DNA of 64,000 bases from Thiodiazotropha sp040506195 (GTDB taxonomy: Bacteria; Pseudomonadota; Gammaproteobacteria; Chromatiales; Chromatiaceae): positions 496,001-560,000 of the forward strand of contig JBEVXH010000001.1 of assembly GCA_040506195.1 (NCBI GenBank), given 5' to 3'. Both the position numbers and the translations under genes were made by a program. The notes beneath the pieces are model-generated. The model was not told where the DNA came from and did no database searches. It was given only the letters and a program-made list of their open reading frames with translations. Position 1 is the first letter of the stretch; each line of letters begins with the position of its first letter. Positions 18,537 through 25,924 of the stretch are shown piece after piece.

Positions 18537-19462
18537 GAGAGTCGCTCCGCAACACGCAGCACCGCACTTCGAGCCCGCGGATTGGCTGCGGTTTCATCAC
18601 CACCCGGCCGTACCGCCTTACCCACCAGACGCAGACGAGGCTGCATACTGTCCCGGGTGACCGGCACTCCCGGGGGATACCGGTCGCCTTTCGCCTGATC
18701 ACGCATGAAGCGCTTTACTATCCGATCCTCCAGTGAGTGAAAACTGATCACCGCCAATCGACCGCCGACCGCCAATACGTCGATTACCGACTGCAGCGCC
18801 CTCTGCAGCGCATCCAACTCGCTGTTGATATAGATGCGTATCCCCTGAAAACTGCGCGTCGCCGGGTGCTTGCTCTTTTCCCATGCGGGATTTGCCCTGC
18901 TCACAATGTCTGCCAGTTGCAGCGTCGATGTAATAGGGTTTTGTGCTCTCGCTTCAACGATGGCCCGTGCTATCCGCTTCGCATGGCGCTCTTCGCCATA
19001 GGCCTTCAAGACCTCTGCGATCTGGTTCATCTCGGCCTGAGCCAACCACTCGGCCGCAGAGATGCCGCTATCGGGATCCATACGCATATCCAAAGGCCCG
19101 TCCTTAGTGAAACTGAAACCGCGCTCAGCCTGATCCAACTGGGGGGAGGAGACCCCCAGATCCAGCAGGATGCCGTTGACCCTTCCCATCAGCCCAGCCT
19201 GTTCAGAAACCTCGGCCAGCATGGCGAAGCTCTCCTGTACGATTCGAAAGCGAGCATCCTGACCAAACCTCTTCCTGCCAAAAGCCACCGCGTCCGGATC
19301 CCTGTCGATAGCCAGCAACCGCCCCCGCTCACCCAACGCATGCAAAATCTGGCGACTGTGCCCGCCTCGACCGAAGGTAGCATCAACATAGATACCGGCC
19401 GGATCGATCTTCAGCGCCTCGATCGAGGGCTGAAGCAGCACTGAATCGTGGGCCTGCTTCAT
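18533..19462 (-). CDS. rsmH: 16S rRNA (cytosine-1402-N4)-methyltransferase
   Basis: SAM-dependent methyltransferase acting on C1402 of 16S rRNA. With ATG at 19462 the protein has 309 residues, starting MKQAHDSVLLQPSIEAL. It has the SAM motif YVDATFGRGGHSRQIL, the family-specific LDLGVSSPQLDQAERGFSF, GPLDMRMDPDSG and the C-terminal VISFHSLEDRIVKRF. The ATG shares a base with the mraZ stop (TGATG). A longer frame to 19564 would be internal to mraZ. Confidence 0.96.
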   Translation of the reverse strand: MKQAHDSVLLQPSIEALKIDPAGIYVDATFGRGGHSRQILHALGERGRLLAIDRDPDAVAFGRKRFGQDARFRIVQESFAMLAEVSEQAGLMGRVNGILLDLGVSSPQLDQAERGFSFTKDGPLDMRMDPDSGISAAEWLAQAEMNQIAEVLKAYGEERHAKRIARAIVEARAQNPITSTLQLADIVSRANPAWEKSKHPATRSFQGIRIYINSELDALQRALQSVIDVLAVGGRLAVISFHSLEDRIVKRFMRDQAKGDRYPPGVPVTRDSMQPRLRLVGKAVRPGGDETAANPRARSAVLRVAERLS

Positions 19463-19917
19463 CAAATCGAGAGTGACTTGAACTCTTCCGGCAGATCGAG
19501 ATTGTTGATATCCACCTTCGCCAACTGAGCCTCCTGCCGGCTGTTCCAAGCTGTCTCGTCCCACAACTCAAACTTGTTTATCTGACCCACCAGGGCAACC
19601 TTTTTGTTGAGGTCGGCAAATCGCCGCAACTCCTGTGGAAGCAGGATCCTGCCCTGGCTGTCCATATCGATTTCATGTGCGTTACCGATATAGAGCCGCT
19701 GCAGAAACCGCGCGGTCTCATCAAATGACGGCAGCGACCTGAGCTTCTCCTCAATCTCGAGCCAGGTGGGTTTGGGATAGATCAGCAGGCAGTGATCCTT
19801 GTCGACGGTGATCACCAACTCGGCACTACAGGCGGCCACAAGCTGTTCGCGATACTTTGTCGGTATCGCAAGCCGCCCCTTGGCATCCAGATTGAGTGAT
19901 GAAATCCCGCGAAACAA
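19462..19917 (-). CDS. mraZ: Transcriptional regulator MraZ
   Basis: AbrB-like ring-forming DNA-binding protein that represses its own dcw operon in E. coli. The 151-residue product contains the two repeated DxxxR half-motifs: LDAKGRLAIPTKYREQL in the first half and MDSQGRILLPQELRRF in the second. It is the first gene of the cluster. Boxes resembling MraZ sites overlap its promoter, so autoregulation is likely. Confidence 0.96.
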   Translation of the reverse strand: MFRGISSLNLDAKGRLAIPTKYREQLVAACSAELVITVDKDHCLLIYPKPTWLEIEEKLRSLPSFDETARFLQRLYIGNAHEIDMDSQGRILLPQELRRFADLNKKVALVGQINKFELWDETAWNSRQEAQLAKVDINNLDLPEEFKSLSI

Positions 19918-19953
19918 GTCAGCGCCCCTTTGATGGATCGATTTTCCCTAATT

Positions 19954-19978
19954 TCCCACATTCTTCCACTTCAACCCA
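19954..19978 (-). promoter_or_regulatory. MraZ operator boxes
   Basis: On the minus strand three TGGRN pentamers (TGGGT, TGGAA, TGGGA; complements of 19974-19978, 19964-19968 and 19954-19958) repeat at exactly 10-bp intervals. A less perfect fourth (GGGA) follows near 19945-19949. E. coli MraZ binds TGGGN repeats spaced by 5 nt, the same geometry. The first box overlaps the -10 element and the rest follow the start point, fitting repression. Confidence 0.75.
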
Positions 19979-20007
19979 TATTAGGACCCCATACACCACC
20001 TTGTCAA
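19978..20007 (-). promoter_or_regulatory. Sigma-70 promoter of the dcw cluster
   Basis: The minus strand reads TTGACA (complement of 20002-20007), an 18-bp spacer, then TAATAT (complement of 19978-19983). The -35 is perfect and the -10 matches five of six positions. It lies about 60 nt upstream of the mraZ start codon. Confidence 0.8.
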
Positions 20008-20146
20008 GGTAAAGAACGTAAAAACTCTTTGCTGCTCAGTGGCTTAGGCGAGCAATTAAAAGCACTGACAAAAACCGGCTAACCACTTTAAATACAGTAA
20101 TATGACCTTCATACCTAAAGTGATTTATTAAGAGATGAGGATGAAT

Positions 20147-20163
20147 CCCCCAGAGAGTGGGGG
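20147..20163 (-). terminator. Possible hairpin downstream of rnpB
   Basis: A 6-bp GC-only stem (CCCCCA/TGGGGG) with a 5-nt loop lies about 20 nt past the rnpB 3' end. There is no clear T tract, so it may be a processing stop rather than an intrinsic terminator. Confidence 0.35.
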
Positions 20164-20180
20164 AATGTGGAGACAAAAGC

Positions 20181-20545
20181 GGGAGCCAGCCTGTAAGCCG
20201 GGTTCTGTCGAGGACAGCCATTCATCTGGGATGTGCGTCACCACACACCTCAAGCAACCTACCCAGGGACAGTGCGGGCCGCACTCGATATGCACCATGG
20301 CACATCCGTCCCTCTATTTGGTCTTGCTCCGGGTGGGGTTTACCCTGCCAGCGCTGTTACCAGCGTTGCGGTGCGCTCTTACCGCACCATTTCACCCTTA
20401 CCAACAGCCTGAGCCGATGGCGGTATGTTTTCTGTGGCACTTTCCGTAGGCTTGCGCCCCCCAGGCGTTACCTGGCACCCAGCCCGTCGGAGCCCGGACT
20501 TTCCTCTGCATCATATTCGACACAGCGGCTGTCCGGCTGACTCCC
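20181..20545 (-). ncRNA. rnpB: RNase P RNA (class A)
   Basis: Catalytic RNA of RNase P, about 365 nt compared with 377 in E. coli. The minus strand carries the conserved blocks in order: GAGGAAAGTCCGGGCTCC, GGTGCCAGGTAACGCCTGG, GGTAAGGGTGAAATGGTGCG, GTAAACCCCACCCGGAGCAA, GACCAAATAG, GGTAGG.TGCTTGAG and GATGAATG.CTGTCC.CGACAGAACCCGGCTTA (in pieces). Helix P1 forms from GGGAGTCAGCC at the 5' end (20535-20545) with GGCTGGCTCCC at the 3' end (20181-20191), which sets the boundaries to within a few bases. Open reading frames across this interval are accidental. Confidence 0.97.
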
Positions 20546-20552
20546 TGACTTC

Positions 20553-20581
20553 ACTTTAGGGGTAATTCGCCCGCCTGACAA
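20553..20581 (-). promoter_or_regulatory. Promoter of rnpB
   Basis: The minus strand has TTGTCA (complement of 20576-20581), a 17-bp spacer and TAAAGT (complement of 20553-20558), ending 7 nt before the RNA 5' end inferred from helix P1. Element quality, spacing and distance agree. Confidence 0.7.
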
Positions 20582-20770
20582 GCCACCACTACATAACCCA
20601 AGCCCGCAGCTCAAAACATATCTCCTTGTTTGAATTGCGAATTCGCAATGCAGCCGCTTAAAAAAAAGCCTAGTCTGCCGACATCATAGGTGATGGCCTA
20701 TGCACCTGAAAGGTATCGGCTTTGGCTTGAAGTTGTAACGGTATACCGAGAGTAGTTGAGAGGTAAAACC

Positions 20771-20869
20771 ATGAAAACGCCGAATAATCCCCTGCTATCC
20801 ATCGATACGCTTGTCCTGGCTGCGGCAAGTATCTGGGCGGTCTTTGTGCTGATCAGTCTTATCGTCTGA
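20771..20869 (+). CDS. Candidate 32-residue single-pass membrane protein
   Basis: ATG at 20771 is preceded by GAGAGG seven to eight bases upstream and opens 32 codons ending in TGA. The product starts MKTPNNPLLSIDTL and then has one hydrophobic segment (VLAAASIWAVFVLISLIV) that reaches the C-terminus, giving an N-out or tail-anchored topology. There is no operon partner. Size, ribosome site and membrane segment support a real small protein; chance remains possible. Confidence 0.45.
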   Translation: MKTPNNPLLSIDTLVLAAASIWAVFVLISLIV

Positions 20870-21215
20870 CCCAACACAACCTCACCGTCCCACTCTCGAT
20901 CGATAAGGAATGACTTGTCGATGGATGGTCACTGCACCGTTAATTCACCTCTCTCCCCCGCAAAGACCTCAAGCACCGAGACGTTCGAGATCTCAGCACT
21001 ATACCCGCGACAACGCGACCTCAAGCATTGAGATGGCAACGATTTCTCCTCATTTGTTAGCGATTTCCGCTACACTACACAGATAAAAGCGTCTTCTACG
21101 AATAATTGACATCTTTCCGAAAAGGGACCCAGGGCACCAAGCGGAAGACCGATGGCGACACACCATCACTTGGCGTTTCCGGCCGGCGCATAAAAGGCAG
21201 CACCCGACCAGTCAC
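20870..21215. other. Intergenic stretch without a recognised gene
   Basis: No convincing coding frame. An 11-bp direct repeat (GACCTCAAGCA at 20965-20975 and 21017-21027) lies in it, each copy followed by a similar GAGA-containing tail. It must contain the promoter of the basic protein that starts at 21216, but no clear hexamers were found. Confidence 0.5.
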
Positions 21216-21737
21216 ATGAGAGACAAACGAAGTAGCGACAAATCCGGCAGCACCCCCAATAAACTGCCCAAGCGGCCAGCCCGGGACTATTCAACTCTAC
21301 CGCAACGGCCGATCACGCTGAAACACAGCAAAAAAAAGAAGTCGGCCAGTAAAACAAAAAAGAGCAGTGCCGACAAAATGCCATCTTCAGCCTCCAAGAA
21401 AAAGGCCCCACCCAAAAAAGCCGTGCCGCGAGTGAAAAAAAAGCCCGCCAATCAGTGGCTGCTGAAAGGGTTATCCGAAACTACCCGGCAATATGCCCAA
21501 GAGGAAGCCGATCGTCAGGGTGTTCCTATCGGAGAATGGATAGAGCAGTTGATTTTGAGCAGCCAGCGGTCAGCGACCAGCAGTCAGCGCATACCTGACG
21601 AATCGCATACAGATGACCAGCGGGAAGAGATCACCGAGGCCTTACACGCCATAGAGCAACGCCTGGACAAGATCGAAGAGCAGAAGGGGTTCTGGAGGCG
21701 GTTCTGGGAGCAGGTAAAGGAACAGGCCAAGCCTTAA
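21216..21737 (+). CDS. Lysine-rich protein with PodJ-like helical motif
   Basis: A 173-residue protein in three parts. Residues 1-90 are extremely basic and low-complexity, with repeated KKK/SK/PKK clusters recalling histone-H1-like nucleic-acid-binding tails. Residues 90-115 read WLLKGLSETTRQYAQEEADRQG followed by VPIGEWIEQLI, a helix-turn pattern like the ribbon-like motif at the N-terminus of PodJ and related alphaproteobacterial localisation proteins (AREAARRAGxxLGEWLN). The last 40 residues form a heptad-bearing helix (EALHAIEQRLDKIEEQKG) that may be a coiled coil. DNA binding or polar localisation are possible roles; neither is shown. Its last bases overlap the convergent gene. Confidence 0.65.
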   Translation: MRDKRSSDKSGSTPNKLPKRPARDYSTLPQRPITLKHSKKKKSASKTKKSSADKMPSSASKKKAPPKKAVPRVKKKPANQWLLKGLSETTRQYAQEEADRQGVPIGEWIEQLILSSQRSATSSQRIPDESHTDDQREEITEALHAIEQRLDKIEEQKGFWRRFWEQVKEQAKP

Positions 21738-22057
21738 GGATCGAAACGGTCGCATTGCAGGATATCGGCAAAGCGAATTTCGACATGACTATCGGCGGTG
21801 GCGGATACCGCCGCAAAACTCAGTGCCTCGGTTGCCTCGTCATAGCCAAAACGGCGCAGAAAGAGCACCAGCCGCCTGTGACCCCGAATCAACCTGAGAC
21901 CCAATGCCAGGCCGACAACGGCAATCACCATAGCAATGAGAAAGACAACAGCCTGATCCGATTCCATGTCAGGGAAATCTGCATTGCCCGACAGGATCGA
22001 TACAATAGCGGCACTGACAAACAAGAGCGGCAGACTCGATGCCGCGAGGCCTGTCAC
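21734..22057 (-). CDS. Small membrane protein with RFGYDEAT motif, probably shortened
   Basis: A 107-residue frame starting with GTG at 22057, with GGAG about 11 nt upstream and a stop codon only six codons above the start. Two hydrophobic segments (LPLLFVSAAIVSILSG and AVVFLIAMVIAVVGLALG) are followed by a cytosolic block RRLVLFLRRFGYDEATEAL. That block resembles the start of a domain found in larger membrane proteins where LRxFG is followed by more conserved sequence. The frame ends soon after, so it may be a truncated relic. I know no function. It overlaps the convergent gene by 4 nt. Confidence 0.5.
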   Translation of the reverse strand: MTGLAASSLPLLFVSAAIVSILSGNADFPDMESDQAVVFLIAMVIAVVGLALGLRLIRGHRRLVLFLRRFGYDEATEALSFAAVSATADSHVEIRFADILQCDRFDP

Positions 22058-22417
22058 GAAGAAAAGTGCTCCGAGCTATTGGATCAGTTTACGACGGTTA
22101 TTGCGAAAAATATTCTGCCGCGTTGGAGTTGTGATGATATGGAAAGACATTAAAAGTCCATTTTCAGATTTATAAATAAATTCGGCATTCCACAGGAAAC
22201 CGGGGTTGAGTGCAATTAACCCTTATTCCGGCAATCCCTTCCCAACATACCCCACACATCTCCTAACCAACACCCAACTGATCAGACTCACCTTGGCAGA
22301 GTATCATCAACCGCGATTGATGGATTTTTCTCGTTACCACACTCCTATCCGGAACGAAACAAGATGGAGCAAAGTATCTCAATCTTAGGCTTCGTGATAA
22401 TTTGGTAAACTACAATA
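22058..22417. other. AT-richer intergenic stretch, no gene seen
   Basis: About 360 nt without a credible coding frame; the few short frames lack ribosome sites and codon bias. Composition is more AT-rich than the surrounding core genes, which may mark the border of acquired DNA carrying the GAF-TIR-like gene. Confidence 0.4.
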
Positions 22418-22446
22418 TTGTTATAGTTGGTACGAATCTCAATAAT
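22418..22446 (+). promoter_or_regulatory. Candidate sigma-70 promoter for the GAF-TIR-like gene
   Basis: TTGTTA at 22418-22423, a 17-bp spacer and AATAAT at 22441-22446. It lies about 40 nt upstream of the ATG. The -10 matches five of six positions. Confidence 0.5.
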
Positions 22447-22487
22447 CAACAAGTAATATCGATACAGAATAAAATTACGAGGCGGTC

Positions 22488-23597
22488 ATGAGCAGTTCAT
22501 TCGGAGAGCAACTGATTCAGTTCGCGTATGCGGTGGATTACATAGACGCAACCAGTTTCAACCGTATACGGCAACTGGTGGACAACTACACTCGGAACAC
22601 CCTCAACATCACTGTAACCAGATTCATGGTCACGTCACGCATCGGCAACGAAATCGGGCTGATTCCACATAAGCACGCAACCATGGGGAAGTACAGTACG
22701 ATGCCGGTTCGTGACTCGCGCGGACGCGTCGCCAGCCAGACGGCATTTGCCTTTCTCTACAACAAGCGACTCTGGGTTGTCAGCGCCAACCCTTCTGAAC
22801 CATTACTGCCAAAATGTCGCAGCTATCGTGATCTGTGGAGTAAATCCAAAGGCATTCCGAAGTACATCAAACCCACCAACGACCCGATCAAGACCTCTAT
22901 CATCATCCCCCTCAAAGATGAAAACGGTAATGTGTTTGGGGTATTCAATTTCGAGACGGTCGAACGGTTGGACATCACCAAAGCCGCAAAACAGGAACTA
23001 TCGATCATTGCAGATGCCATGGCCATTGCCTATCGCACACATTCAATCACAAAAGCCAGGAACCTGTTTACAGGCAATGCGATCGATGAACTCAATAAAA
23101 TACTCCAGCACCCCCTGCCAAAGCTGACCAAGCCGAATATCTTTCTGGCCTCTTCGACCAATGCGGAAAGCGATGTAATCAGTACGATAAAAAAGGTCTT
23201 TCTCGAAAAAGAGTACCTGGACAAGTTCAATCAAATCTATTGGAAAGACATTCACCGGCCGGGAAACATCAACATGCAGCTACTGAATGAACTCGGGACA
23301 TGCCGCTACGGCGTCTGTTACCTCTCGGAGAGAATCTCCGATGCACAGCCTGCCCTCTATCAAGACAATCCAAATGTGGTGTTTGAGGCCGGAATGCTGC
23401 ATGGACGCAGCGATGCCAATTCGCCAACCCCCGCCAGCTGGATACCTATTCGTGAAAAAAACTCAACCGATGCACCCTTCGATTTTGCTTCTGAACGAAT
23501 GATCATCGTTCCGAGGCAGAACGGCCGACTGCAGGTATCGCAGTTTAAGACAATGTTTCGCAACCGACTGGATGCTTTGATCGGCACTAGGAAATGA
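22488..23597 (+). CDS. GAF domain plus TIR-like (predicted NAD-hydrolase-type) protein
   Basis: A 369-residue soluble protein with two parts. Residues about 20-185 have the layout of a GAF sensor domain: a helix FNRIRQLVDNYTRNTLN, then strands ending in IIIPLKDENGNVFGVFNFE and a closing helix. Residues about 215-345 look like a TIR-like nucleotide-binding domain: strand PNIFLASST, a helix, a GVCYLSERISDAQ strand, and DNPNVVFEAGMLHG. In the TIR-like families that cleave NAD the equivalent NVxFExGxxxG segment carries the catalytic glutamate, here E300. The protein would sense a ligand through GAF and act through the TIR-like part. No other defence gene adjoins it. A ribosome site (GAGGCGG) precedes the ATG. 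The role in immunity is inference. Confidence 0.7.
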   Translation: MSSSFGEQLIQFAYAVDYIDATSFNRIRQLVDNYTRNTLNITVTRFMVTSRIGNEIGLIPHKHATMGKYSTMPVRDSRGRVASQTAFAFLYNKRLWVVSANPSEPLLPKCRSYRDLWSKSKGIPKYIKPTNDPIKTSIIIPLKDENGNVFGVFNFETVERLDITKAAKQELSIIADAMAIAYRTHSITKARNLFTGNAIDELNKILQHPLPKLTKPNIFLASSTNAESDVISTIKKVFLEKEYLDKFNQIYWKDIHRPGNINMQLLNELGTCRYGVCYLSERISDAQPALYQDNPNVVFEAGMLHGRSDANSPTPASWIPIREKNSTDAPFDFASERMIIVPRQNGRLQVSQFKTMFRNRLDALIGTRK

Positions 23598-23720
23598 TGG
23601 GTTGTCGAACCATCTATGTAGAAAATCACCCCCCCGAACGCATAGGTTCGGGCTACGAGATTGTGATTGAGGGACCATGCATTCTTAATGATCTCTAGCT
23701 ATAAATGACACAACAAGTAA

Positions 23721-23744
23721 GGGGTACGGCATAGGCCGTACCCC
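23721..23744. terminator. GC-rich hairpin between convergent genes
   Basis: A perfect 10-bp inverted repeat (GGGGTACGGC/GCCGTACCCC) with a 4-nt loop separates the TIR-like gene from the convergent octahaem cytochrome gene. T tracts are weak on both sides, so its termination strength is uncertain. Confidence 0.55.
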
Positions 23745-23778
23745 AGATTATAGATAACCACGACGCTCTGGATTGCGC

Positions 23779-25239
23779 TTATTTCGCTGCCATCTTCTTC
23801 GAATCGTGCTCGGAACGCATCCGTTTGGCTTCTTCAAGTATGGTATTGACCGCCGTTTTCAATGGCGCCCAGCCATACCAGTGCATGTAGTCGTTACTGG
23901 CGTGAAAAGCACCCTGGAAGGTCCGTTGGCGATACTCCAGCATGATCAGGTAGAGTTCCTGTTCGATGCTGGTCTTAGCCTCATAATATTGGAGTAGATC
24001 AGGTGCGTATTTCCAGCCTTCCGGTTTCTCCAAAATACCATCCTTATAGAGCGCCTGCACAGCCGTAATGGCCTTGGCGAACTCGTGATCAGCCGCTTTG
24101 ATTATCTCATCGGAAGCCTTGAAGTGCTCGTTAACGAATCCTTGTGCGTGGCACTTGTTGCAGGTCGCCTTCATCTTTTTGCGCTCGACATTGAATGCCT
24201 CGGGACCCCGCGCGGCTTGACCCTGCACTACGATTTCGATAAAGCGTTCTGTGGGTTGCAGCGATGCATCGAGAATGCCGGCGGCCTGCAGAATCAAGGC
24301 CCGATCAAAGGTCCACTGCGGATCGTCGTCAACATCCATATAGTGACCCGAGGGTAGTAGCCCGGCCAGTTTAGTCAGCGGTTCCTTGAGAGAGGGCGCC
24401 ACATCGATCAACGCCAGCACATTCTCCTTGGTGGGGATGCGCAGCCCCAGGAAACCCCAAGCGGTGCGTACTTCATGATCACCTTCACTCAGATGACAGG
24501 TCTGACAGGTGGGGGCACGACCGCCTTCATTTACATGCCCTTCGATTTGCCACACGATACCGTGCTTGGCGGAGGTATACATCTCCCACTGGGGATGGTC
24601 GAAGCCCATGTGGCAGTTGGAGCAGGCGCGCGGATCCATGGCTTCCGATGCCTTGAAGCTGTGGCGGGTATGGCAGGCATCGCATTGCGCGTTACCGTAG
24701 CGATAGGTTGCCGCCTCTTTACCACCGTCTCTCTTCACATCGCCCAAATTACCCTGCGTTGCCGCAAGCAGTCCTTTCTCACCGATTTTGTGGCATCCGG
24801 AACAGCCGCGATAACCTTGTTCGGTGATTGACCCGGGCTGTCCATGCCAGGCGATCTGAGACTTCATCGCCAACCAAGCCAAATTGTGTTTACCGTCTCT
24901 GTGTTGACGCGCCTGTTTTTTGTGGCATTCACCACAGATTTCCGGGGTGGGCATACTCGCCTTCTCAACGTCATCCATAGTCTTGTGATCCACACCGTGG
25001 CAGTCGTGACAGCGGACCTCATCTTCCACTTTCTTGGTATTCGCATGAGGCCCTTCCATGTGCTGCTTGACGATACCTGGATTGACGTTGATATGGCAGC
25101 CGACACAGTCAGCTTGAGCCATCTGGTCTTCATCCAGTGTCTTTGCGGGCGAGTCGGCCGCCAAAGTCAGGCTGTTGAGTCCAAAGAAAAACAGGGCGGC
25201 GGTAACAGAGAGTAATAGTAGTCGACGGCGTTTCATCAC
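23779..25239 (-). CDS. Octahaem c-type cytochrome, hydroxylamine oxidoreductase-like
   Basis: A 486-residue periplasmic protein with an N-terminal signal peptide (RRRLLLLSVTAALFFFG to SLTLAADS). It has exactly eight CxxCH haem sites, in order CVGCH, CHDCH, CGECH, CSGCH, CDACH, CSNCH, CQTCH and CNKCH. The C-terminal helical region includes EQELYLIMLEYRQRTFQG and SNDYMHWYGWAPL, a segment typical of the HAO family. Family members oxidise hydroxylamine or, in forms lacking the cross-linking tyrosine, reduce nitrite or hydroxylamine to ammonium. The direction cannot be read from the sequence alone. No quinone-linked partner gene adjoins it. An FNR/DNR-type box upstream suggests control by low oxygen or nitric oxide. 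Confidence 0.85.
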   Translation of the reverse strand: MMKRRRLLLLSVTAALFFFGLNSLTLAADSPAKTLDEDQMAQADCVGCHINVNPGIVKQHMEGPHANTKKVEDEVRCHDCHGVDHKTMDDVEKASMPTPEICGECHKKQARQHRDGKHNLAWLAMKSQIAWHGQPGSITEQGYRGCSGCHKIGEKGLLAATQGNLGDVKRDGGKEAATYRYGNAQCDACHTRHSFKASEAMDPRACSNCHMGFDHPQWEMYTSAKHGIVWQIEGHVNEGGRAPTCQTCHLSEGDHEVRTAWGFLGLRIPTKENVLALIDVAPSLKEPLTKLAGLLPSGHYMDVDDDPQWTFDRALILQAAGILDASLQPTERFIEIVVQGQAARGPEAFNVERKKMKATCNKCHAQGFVNEHFKASDEIIKAADHEFAKAITAVQALYKDGILEKPEGWKYAPDLLQYYEAKTSIEQELYLIMLEYRQRTFQGAFHASNDYMHWYGWAPLKTAVNTILEEAKRMRSEHDSKKMAAK

Positions 25240-25382
25240 CTTTTCTCCAGTTAGTTTTGACTATTGCTTTTTATTAGGAACTAGCCAAAAACCGCTAGGA
25301 TCAGTTCCCTGGTCCTAAGAGGAGTGAAACTGCCGACAACCTCTCAAGTCTTGTCAAGCAAGTAAGGTTTCCTATATCGATG

Positions 25383-25413
25383 AATTAAAAAATCGCCTCA
25401 GGATTTTTTAATT
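25383..25413 (-). promoter_or_regulatory. Perfect AT-rich inverted repeat in the leader of the octahaem gene
   Basis: A 12-bp perfect stem (AATTAAAAAATC with GATTTTTTAATT) and a 7-nt loop. With the promoter proposed just upstream it would fall within the first 35 nt of the transcript. It could be an operator or an RNA hairpin; the sequence does not decide. Confidence 0.4.
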
Positions 25414-25421
25414 ACCTATAA

Positions 25422-25463
25422 TTAATAGGGGAATCGACCGAAAGGGCTTTGACATTAGTCAAA
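25422..25463 (-). promoter_or_regulatory. FNR/DNR-type box and -10 element for the octahaem gene
   Basis: TTTGAC-ATTA-GTCAAA at 25448-25463 is a perfect palindrome of the CRP/FNR superfamily (FNR: TTGAT-N4-ATCAA; DNR/NnrR-like: TTGAC-N4-). On the minus strand a TATTAA -10 candidate (complement of 25422-25427) lies about 31 bp from the box centre. This places the box near -41.5, the class II activator position. The gene start is about 175 nt further on. Confidence 0.6.
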
Positions 25464-25556
25464 TCCTGAAAGACAGGACAGAGATTGCGATTCAACTTTA
25501 TTGTTGAGTGCGATTGCTCAGGCGTTTACTTTGCTCTTACATCTCACCTTTATTAT

Positions 25557-25574
25557 GGTGGGCCATGCAGGATT
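25557..25574 (+). repeat. Copy of the tRNA-Lys 3' end (left)
   Basis: GGTGGGCCATG-C-AGGATT matches the complement of the tRNA-Lys 3' end at 27153-27170 at 17 of 18 positions and has the same orientation. The two bracket the Fic islet as direct repeats. This is the usual trace of an element that integrated at a tRNA 3' end. Confidence 0.6.
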
Positions 25575-25641
25575 ACTCGGCTGCACCTCTCCCTTCGGGT
25601 CGTATTCGCTTTGCTCGGCTGTCGAACCTGGCTTATTTGAA

Positions 25642-25662
25642 GTCGTAGGTTCGAATCTCCTT
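25642..25662 (+). repeat. tRNA T-arm-like 21-bp direct repeat, left copy
   Basis: Identical over 21 bp to 27084-27104. The first 16 bases equal the T-arm of tRNA-Lys (GTCGTAGGTTCGAATC), here in the opposite orientation to the functional tRNA gene. It is probably a relic of a tRNA 3' part carried by a mobile element. Confidence 0.6.
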
Positions 25663-25671
25663 AGTTGAAAC

Positions 25672-25697
25672 AAAAAACCCGGACGCTTGGATCCGGG
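25672..25697 (-). terminator. Candidate intrinsic terminator (minus strand)
   Basis: Stem CCCGGA/TCCGGG with an 8-nt loop, followed on the minus strand by six T residues. It lies just after the left T-arm repeat, mirroring the terminator next to the right copy. Confidence 0.5.
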
Positions 25698-25707
25698 CTT
25701 CTACGTG

Positions 25708-25857
25708 ATGGGGGGCGACTGGATTGGTGAAGGCAAACTCTACCTGGAATCCCGCAAGCTGAATGCCCTGCGGGCGTTTTGGGTGGCATTCTTTACAAGC
25801 TCAGGCACGACCCTGGAAGGTTTTCGCCAACCGGTGTTGTTGACCGATTTGAAATAA
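25708..25857 (+). pseudogene. 50-codon ORF, possible remnant of a larger gene
   Basis: ATG at 25708 opens 49 residues beginning MGGDWIGEGKLYLESRK and ending QPVLLTDLK before TAA. Codon use looks coding-like, but there is no clear ribosome site. The frame lies inside the repeat-flanked islet, so it may be the tail of a lost element gene. I recognise no family. Confidence 0.3.
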
Positions 25858-25881
25858 CCCACCGTCCATAACCATGACCTT

Positions 25882-25905
25882 GCTCCCGCCAACGCGGGGG
25901 CTTTT
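25882..25905 (+). terminator. Candidate intrinsic terminator upstream of fic
   Basis: Stem GCTCCCGC/GCGGGGGC (one T-G pair, loop CAAC) followed by TTTT. It would insulate the Fic gene from upstream reading. Confidence 0.55.
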
Positions 25906-25924
25906 CGTTTGGAAGGGCTATTTT

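Noticed and set aside
20135..20540. Open frames over the RNase P RNA gene
   Set aside because: The interval is a structured RNA with conserved blocks and P1 pairing, so the frames are accidental.
22058..25556. Defence island around the TIR-like gene
   Set aside because: No restriction, CRISPR, CBASS or toxin-antitoxin gene adjoins it; the nearest recognisable gene is a cytochrome.
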